Shown piece after piece: positions 14,856-20,143 of a stretch of 20,143 bases of DNA (positions are counted from its first letter, which is position 1; each line of letters begins with the position of its first letter). The translations under genes were made by a program, and so were the position numbers. The notes under the pieces are model-generated. The model was given only the letters and a program-made list of their open reading frames with translations. It was not told the origin of the DNA and searched no databases. This DNA comes from Solobacterium sp. (lineage in GTDB: Bacteria > Bacillota_I > Bacilli_A > Erysipelotrichales > Erysipelotrichaceae), in the NCBI GenBank assembly GCA_015256455.1, contig JABZMB010000026.1, positions 1-20,143 of the forward strand, given 5' to 3'.

Positions 14856-16353
14856 CGTTAACAATTGTACGGTCTAAAGCTGCACCAAAGTCACGTGCAC
14901 CTTTACCGAAGATAGAAACATTATTTAAAGATTGCTTACCTGCATCAAGTTTTGCTAATTCACTCTTCTTAACAAGGTAACCTGTAACGCGAACAACATC
15001 GTTATTCTCAAGATAACCAGAGAAGTAACGCATATCATTTCTAATTGCTCCATCGATAATATCTAATACGGCTTCTGGTGTATTCTCCCAAGTTTCTTCA
15101 AACTTGAAGATATCGCCAATACCTGTAGGGAAATACTTATGGAATTTTTCAGAGTGATTAATTTGTAATGGAATAATTGGCTCTGCACCAACTGGAATAC
15201 GTGCACCCGGTGAATCTTCTCGTCCATCGCTATCGATACCTACCTGCGCATGTAAACGATACTTATGGTCAAATGCTGCAGCATACTTAGAATCGTGCGC
15301 ATTTACGAGTGACTCTAAACGATCCATGATACGTAAACCTAGAGCATCCGCTTCGGCATTGTTACCAAAGCCCTTTTTTGGATCTTTGATACCCATCAAG
15401 TAGTTTACACATTCTGCTAGACCAACCATACCAAACATACCAGTAAAGTTATCTAACTTCACAAATCCTTCAGTAACAAGGAAGTTAGACTTAAAGAATG
15501 CAGTCTTCTCAACTAAGAATTCAATACGATCATCCATCATCTTTAACATGATTGAAGTATAGTATGGTAAAACATTCTCCAAGAAGTCTTCTGTATCCTT
15601 AGCTTTCAAGGCACACTCATACATACGTAGACGTGGTAAGGTGAAACCGCCACCACAAGCCTTTAGACCGTTATAGCATGAAGCAATCGCATACTTATCG
15701 CCCCATTCTCTTGTAAACATCTTATGGTTTGCAAAAGATGGCTTAGATGTTTTCATCATGCACTTAACAGCTAATTCAGCAAAGTCACGTGGAGTAATAT
15801 CTGGATCATACTTCAAAGTTAGATTAGGAACTGCTAGCTGCATCTCTTCTGTTAATTCAAATAAAATGCGTGCAGTTTCTGATGCCTGTGGTCCTACATC
15901 TGCATGTACAAAAGAGTCCGTTAAAGTACGGTCAATATTCAATAAGAACAAACGCATTGCTGCTTTAGCATTCTCACGACTTTCCTTTAATACAAATGGT
16001 TCAAGTAAATCATCAAAATCACCTAGATATACTGGGAAAGAAGTAATACTTGGAACACTATGATAAAAAATCAATAATGTATTTAATGCTTCATAAAGAT
16101 TTTTTGGAGCTTCTAATTGTAAAAACTTACAACCCTTCTCCATCAACAATTCATAATCTGGACAAATATAGCGTGGACGATATGGAGCATTGCCCTCACC
16201 TAAATCACAGATAATGCGATCTGCTTTTGCCTGAATTAATTCTGGACTTAATTCAATGGTATGATCTGTATTTTCAGCATATCTAGCAAGTGCTAAAACT
16301 TGCTGATGATATGTCAAAGTTTCATCTGCGATGATATTCAAAATATCACTCAT
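14833..16353 (-). CDS. yjjI: YjjI-family glycyl radical enzyme
   Basis: A short glycyl radical enzyme, 506 residues against roughly 750-850 for pyruvate formate-lyase and diol dehydratases, as expected for the YjjI subfamily (about 516 in E. coli). The radical loop RVTGY, with Gly458, lies close to the C-terminus. The thiyl cysteine is probably Cys226 in IASCYNGL, near ACGGGF (Cys233). The frame is open upstream to 16437. I place the start at the ATG at 16353, which follows AGGAGG by 12 bases, a rather long gap. The reaction of YjjI is, to my knowledge, not firmly established. In E. coli the pair sits beside deoCABD, and here beside a nucleoside importer and nucleoside hydrolase, which points to nucleoside or deoxyribose metabolism. 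Confidence 0.88.
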   Translation of the reverse strand: MSDILNIIADETLTYHQQVLALARYAENTDHTIELSPELIQAKADRIICDLGEGNAPYRPRYICPDYELLMEKGCKFLQLEAPKNLYEALNTLLIFYHSVPSITSFPVYLGDFDDLLEPFVLKESRENAKAAMRLFLLNIDRTLTDSFVHADVGPQASETARILFELTEEMQLAVPNLTLKYDPDITPRDFAELAVKCMMKTSKPSFANHKMFTREWGDKYAIASCYNGLKACGGGFTLPRLRMYECALKAKDTEDFLENVLPYYTSIMLKMMDDRIEFLVEKTAFFKSNFLVTEGFVKLDNFTGMFGMVGLAECVNYLMGIKDPKKGFGNNAEADALGLRIMDRLESLVNAHDSKYAAAFDHKYRLHAQVGIDSDGREDSPGARIPVGAEPIIPLQINHSEKFHKYFPTGIGDIFKFEETWENTPEAVLDIIDGAIRNDMRYFSGYLENNDVVRVTGYLVKKSELAKLDAGKQSLNNVSIFGKGARDFGAALDRTIVNDGDCSNQ

Positions 16354-16407
16354 GGTCGAAAAATTCCTCCTCTTTTCTATTTTTAAATATATCATATTTT
16401 TATTGAT

Positions 16408-16424
16408 ATGCATGTACGATGCAT
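16408..16424. promoter_or_regulatory. Palindromic site in the divergent yjjI / hydrolase promoter region
   Basis: ATGCAT-GTACG-ATGCAT: two perfect hexamer arms around five bases, lying between the divergent yjjI and ADP-ribosylglycohydrolase genes and about 55 bases upstream of the yjjI start. Its position fits an operator or activator site serving one or both directions. No regulator gene is visible nearby. Confidence 0.35.
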
Positions 16425-16460
16425 TAAATTTTCGCAAAGACTATAACTGATATGCCACCA

Positions 16461-16489
16461 TTCCATAAATATAAAATAATCGTTATAAT
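16461..16489 (+). promoter_or_regulatory. Predicted promoter of the hydrolase pair
   Basis: TTCCAT (16461-16466), a 17-base spacer and a perfect TATAAT (16484-16489), 23 bases before the start codon. The -35 is poor (three of six), so an activator may be needed. AAAGGTGA lies four bases before the ATG. Confidence 0.5.
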
Positions 16490-16512
16490 ATTTTCCATAC
16501 AAAGGTGACCTT

Positions 16513-18546
16513 ATGACTACATTTCAAGAAATTTATAAGAGAATATATACTTCATGGTTAGGAAAGAATATTGGAATACGTTTAGGTGCACCAATAGAAT
16601 CATGGACTGGATCAGAAGTACGTAAATGTTATCAACCAATTACCAATTATCTAACGGATTATTCACAGTTTGCGGCTGATGACGATGCCAATGGTCCATT
16701 ATTTTTTGCAGATGTTATGAAATATCATTCCTTTGATGATGTCACAGAACAAGATATGGCAAATAATCTTCTGAATGTAGTCTCATATGAAAAAGGCTTT
16801 TTCTGGTGGGGAGGAAAAGGTATTTCTACAGAACATACCGCATGGTTAAACCTGATCAATCATATTGAAGCTCCCCTTTCTGGTTCTTATAAACAAAACT
16901 CAAAAGCAATTTCTGAACAAATCGGTGGTCAAATCTTTAGCGATTGTTGGGGATACCTAGCATTAGATAAACCGGATATTGCAATTTCTTTGGCAGAAAA
17001 AATGAGTAGTGTTACTCATGACCTTAATGGTACTGAAGGTGGTAAATTTGTAGCAGTATGTATAGCACTTGCTTGGCATATTCAAGATGCTAGAGAACTC
17101 ATTACTACCGCATTAGCATATCTCAAACAAGATTCAAACTATGCCCAATTAATTCGCGAAATGTTAGACTTCTATCTTCAATATCCAAATGACCCTGAAA
17201 AATGACTTGCATATATTGAATACAAACATAGTTACGATAACTATGAAGGCCTTTGTCACATATTACCAAATACAGCCATTATGCTATATGGCATGCTGTA
17301 TGGAAATAATGAGTTTAATCGTACTATGCAGTTAATTGCTGAGGCAGGTAGAGATACAGATTGCAATTTAGGAAATGTCGGTTCGATATTGGCAATGATG
17401 GTAGGTCTAGAAAATATCGATGAGAAATGGATTAAACCAATAAACGATATTCTTTTATGTTCATCTTCAATCGGCTCGAAAAATATTACAACAATTTCTA
17501 AATCTGCGTATCATTTTGCAACACTAGCTTGCAAGCTTCACAGTATCTCTTGTCCTAACGAAACAATTGGAAAGCATACTACAGATTTCTCTCTTCCGTA
17601 TGCAACAAATGGGTTTCAAATTGAAGCAGATCGTTATCATGCATGCAATTTACGCGTAAATCAAAATCAATTGAAAGTATGCTTAGATGACATTCTTCCA
17701 AATCAAGAATTTAAATTATACAAACATTGTTATTATCGTCCACAAGATGTATATGATTGCCGCTATGAACCAGAATTTTCCGCAACTATCGAACCTGGCG
17801 ATATCCTTCACTGTTCTTTAGACAATGCAGAGTCACTCCCTATCGATATGGCAATATATGTCAAAGGATATTCCGGTAAAATTTATCATAGCGAGTTTAC
17901 TCAAGTTTTAAATTTAGAATATCAGCCAAACACAGATGATATTCCCTATTTAGAATACGGTTTACTATTACGAAGTAAAAATCGTATTCAGCGAAATTAT
18001 TTCGCTGTAAATAGCTTTGAAGTCATAAAACAACCGTCCTATCAAATTGATTTTTCTTCATTGAGTGTGGAAGATTGGGGATACGATATTGGATTAAAAC
18101 AACATTACGGAATCTCTGGGCTACGCATTCATCGCGGTAATGCAACCATTGAAGAAAAACGATTCTTATTAGATGCGCATAGCGAATTCAATTTTAGCGG
18201 CCCAGACGTTTCAATACATCGAATGTCCCTTTCATGGATGCCAGAAGACAACATTCATCTTCACATGTGTTATCAGTGGCATGGATGCTACGATTACAAA
18301 TCAATCGAAGTTGATAATCAGTCTGTATATTTAACTACTAACAACAATCGGAAACTAACACGGAAGTTAATTACATGCATGAATGAAGAAATTAAAATGA
18401 TTATATACGATTATAACCAACAAGCAATCTACATAAATGCGCAGAAGTTTGAGATAAATCTAACACTTGTTCCATCTTGTGTAGCAGTTCTCAACGAATC
18501 AAAGACAGCTACCCAACTAATCAGCTGTAGAATTGAGGGAAAATGA
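16513..18546 (+). pseudogene. ADP-ribosylglycohydrolase-family gene interrupted by one in-frame TGA
   Basis: Reading through the TGA at codon 231 (17203-17205) gives 677 codons in one frame. Residues 1 to about 310 are an ADP-ribosylglycohydrolase (DraG/ARH) fold: acidic metal motif AADDDAN (Asp56-58), GISTEHTAWLN at 103-113, and the second metal motif GRDTDCNLGNVG (Asp281, Asp283), which lies after the stop. Without readthrough, the 230-residue product lacks half the binuclear metal site and should be inactive. Residues about 320-677 are a beta-rich domain I do not recognise, with many Tyr and His. The residue at the stop falls in PEK*LAYIEY, where family members commonly have Trp, so TGG to TGA is the simplest explanation. 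The downstream frame has no ribosome binding site at its first ATG (17281). The intact protein would remove ADP-ribose or hydrolyse a related N-riboside. Confidence 0.8.
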
Positions 18547-19478
18547 CAAAGAAAAAATATGTACTCATTGATTGCGACCCAGGACATGATGATGTTATGG
18601 CAATCCTTTCAGCGATTGCTAACCCAGATAACTTTCATATCTTAGGTATTACAACTGTATGTGGAAATAATTTGCTCCCCCTGGTTACAGAGAACATGTT
18701 GAATGTTCTAGAGTATATCCATAGAGAAGATATCCCAGTATGTATGGGTGCGGATAAACCGCTTGTTTATCCACCTTCTCCACAGGCAGCACATGGATAC
18801 AATGGTCTAGAAGGTTTCGAGTTTCCAAAACTTACTATTAAAACAATCGTTCAAAACGTTATAACGTTTATGAAAGAAAAAATTCTTTCATCCCCAGAGC
18901 CAGTAACTATCATGGCTCTAGCTCCATTAACAAATATTGCTACACTACTAAAAGAAGAACCAACGCTTATCAATCAGATTGAACAAATTGTTGTCATGGG
19001 TGGATCTTGGTATAGAGGTAATGTAATTCCTCATGCTGAATTTAATATTTATGCAGACCCCCATGCCGCAAAGGAAGTATTCTCTGGCAAAATACCTACC
19101 GTTATCATTCCACTTGAATGTTGCGATGACTGTACAATTAGTGAAGAGACTGTTCAAAGTTGGATGAACGATAAACGCTATCTTACAAAAATGGTCGGTG
19201 GAATTATGGATTTCTTTGCCATCTATGGCCGTGAGCACCAACGCACACGACATACAATCTTTGATTTAGCAGTGACAGAATACTTACTACAACCAGAAAT
19301 TTTTCAAGGTGAATCCTGTGATTGTGAAGTTATCCTTACTGGAGAAGAAACTAGAGGACAAACAATTTTCACACCAAATCCAAATAGTAAAATTCTTGTC
19401 TTAAAAAATGCAGATACAAATAAATTTGAAAAACAAATTATCTCAGACATTCACAAACTTTCAATGCAGATAAATTAA
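18543..19478 (+). CDS. Nucleoside hydrolase (IunH/Rih family)
   Basis: Calcium-dependent N-ribohydrolase that splits nucleosides into base and ribose. The 311-residue length is typical. Calcium-site motif DCDPGHDD (Asp10, Asp12, Asp16, Asp17) is intact, as are AHGYNGLEG (84-92) and AEFNIYADPHAA (165-176), whose Asn168 contacts ribose. The usual HDP motif is replaced by TIFDLAV: Phe240 stands where the leaving-group-activating His is found, while the calcium-binding Asp241 remains. This suggests an altered substrate. The ATG overlaps the TGA of the preceding gene by four bases, so the two form a coupled unit. The nucleoside importer encoded divergently would supply substrates. Confidence 0.92.
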   Translation: MTKKKYVLIDCDPGHDDVMAILSAIANPDNFHILGITTVCGNNLLPLVTENMLNVLEYIHREDIPVCMGADKPLVYPPSPQAAHGYNGLEGFEFPKLTIKTIVQNVITFMKEKILSSPEPVTIMALAPLTNIATLLKEEPTLINQIEQIVVMGGSWYRGNVIPHAEFNIYADPHAAKEVFSGKIPTVIIPLECCDDCTISEETVQSWMNDKRYLTKMVGGIMDFFAIYGREHQRTRHTIFDLAVTEYLLQPEIFQGESCDCEVILTGEETRGQTIFTPNPNSKILVLKNADTNKFEKQIISDIHKLSMQIN

Positions 19479-19513
19479 AAAAGTCATGTACTCAATTGAA
19501 GTACACGACTTTT
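19479..19513. terminator. Bidirectional terminator between convergent genes
   Basis: AAAAGTC-a-TGTACT pairs with AGTACA-c-GACTTTT around a seven-base loop. Flanking A-runs and T-runs let it work on both strands, ending the hydrolase unit on plus and the histidine kinase gene on minus. It overlaps the kinase stop codon (19512-19514). Confidence 0.88.
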
Positions 19514-20143
19514 ATTTAACAATTGGAAATTCAAACCAGAATGTACTACCTTCTCCAGGATTACTCATAACACCATATTTAGCATCATGTAGTTCGAGAA
19601 TCTCTTTGACAATTGCTAAACCGATACCAGAACCATTTGATACACGTACATGTTCCTTGTCGATCTTATAATAACGATCCCAAATTTTAGCGATATCTTC
19701 TTTGGCAATCCCCTCACCAAAGTCTTGAATTTCTACACGAACCGTATCATCCGTTTTTGTTTCACGAACAATAATATGCTTTTTATCACCACTGTAGTTG
19801 ATTGCATTTGTCATGAAGTTATTGAATACCTGTTCAATACGTTTCATGTCTGCATTAATGATTGCTTCATCAGCTAATTCACTATCAATCGTGAAACCTT
19901 CTTGCATGTGATAAACGTCATATTTTTGTAACTGTGTATGGAGAACTTTCGTTAAATCGAAATTTTCTTTTTCTAGGCGAATCTTTTCTTCCTGTAATTT
20001 TGATAAATCTAACAAGTCATTTACTAGTGCCGTTAAACGTTTTGATTCATCAATAATGACTTGAATATTTTCATCTGTCTTCTCTTCAGGAAGATCTTTC
20101 ATCATCTCACCATAACCAGAAATCATGGTTAATGGCGTACGTA
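19512..20143 (-). CDS. Sensor histidine kinase, C-terminal part (gene runs off the window)
   Basis: The frame is open to the window edge and codes for RTPLTMISGYGEMM there, the end of the H-box; the phosphorylated His itself lies just outside. The ATG at 20124-20126 is therefore internal, not a start. After the HisKA helices (with the DLLDLSKLQ segment) comes the ATPase domain: N-box QVFNNFMTNAINYS, G1 DFGEGIAKED, F-box DRYYKID and G2 GSGIGLAIVKEI. The protein ends 19 residues after the helix beginning EILELHDA. It autophosphorylates and passes phosphate to a response regulator, presumably encoded upstream beyond the edge. The sensed signal cannot be told. Confidence 0.93.
   Translation of the reverse strand, partial: RTPLTMISGYGEMMKDLPEEKTDENIQVIIDESKRLTALVNDLLDLSKLQEEKIRLEKENFDLTKVLHTQLQKYDVYHMQEGFTIDSELADEAIINADMKRIEQVFNNFMTNAINYSGDKKHIIVRETKTDDTVRVEIQDFGEGIAKEDIAKIWDRYYKIDKEHVRVSNGSGIGLAIVKEILELHDAKYGVMSNPGEGSTFWFEFPIVK

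Noticed and set aside
16354..16437. Upstream extension of yjjI
   Set aside because: The extra 28 residues do not resemble the family N-terminus, and the AGGAGG site lies inside this stretch, downstream of any earlier start.
16513..18546. TGA read as Trp by a changed genetic code, or as selenocysteine
   Set aside because: TGA ends other genes here, including ATGA overlaps at 11040 and 18543. No hairpin resembling a selenocysteine insertion element is evident after the TGA, and the position is not a redox site.
17281..18546. Independent gene starting at 17281
   Set aside because: No ribosome binding site, same frame as the upstream part, and the sequence starts inside the glycohydrolase domain.
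1..20143. CRISPR arrays, tRNA or rRNA genes, insertion sequences, prophage genes
   Set aside because: Scanned by eye; no spaced direct repeats, tRNA-like folds, transposases or phage modules were seen.

Overview
The window is AT-rich and gene-dense. It has strong AGGAGG-type ribosome binding sites, hairpin-plus-T-run terminators, lipobox lipoproteins, a BMP-type nucleoside ABC importer and a pyrF-pyrE pair. This points to a low-GC Gram-positive (Firmicutes) chromosome. I lean towards an Erysipelotrichia-like anaerobe, because oxygen-sensitive glycyl radical genes are present, but the sequence does not prove the lineage. TGA is a normal stop codon here: it ends the ABC ATPase gene and others in ATGA overlaps.

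Layout, on the minus strand unless stated. (1) 8-1541: pyrF-pyrE (last two steps of UMP synthesis), preceded by a promoter and a leader ending in a terminator hairpin just upstream of the pyrF ribosome binding site, which suggests attenuation. (2) 1649-3571: two cell-envelope genes, a membrane-anchored low-complexity protein and a lipoprotein esterase. (3) 3611-7157: a tight housekeeping cluster in the order DUF4298 protein, unknown protein, lspA, RluD-type pseudouridine synthase, rhomboid protease, dCMP deaminase. (4) 7214-8908: phosphoglucomutase/phosphomannomutase (pgcA type) between two terminators. (5) 9042-13758: a four-gene nucleoside importer operon (lipoprotein, two-domain ATPase, two permeases). 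Its leader has a possible three-way-junction RNA followed by a very long terminator hairpin. (6) 14010-16353: a small YjjI-type glycyl radical enzyme and its YjjW activase. (7) Plus strand, 16513-19478: an ADP-ribosylglycohydrolase-family gene interrupted by one in-frame TGA, overlapped by a nucleoside hydrolase gene. (8) 19512-20143: the 3' part of a sensor histidine kinase, running off the window.

Regions 5 to 7 read as a nucleoside/ribosyl-compound uptake and breakdown neighbourhood. The importer brings in nucleosides, the two hydrolases on the divergent strand cleave N-ribosidic bonds, and the YjjI/YjjW pair (next to the deo genes in E. coli) probably handles a downstream or related metabolite. 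The best leads are the structured leader of the importer operon, the nucleoside-linked YjjI/YjjW pair, the TGA-interrupted two-domain hydrolase at a position where Trp is expected, and the nucleoside hydrolase with Phe replacing an active-site His.
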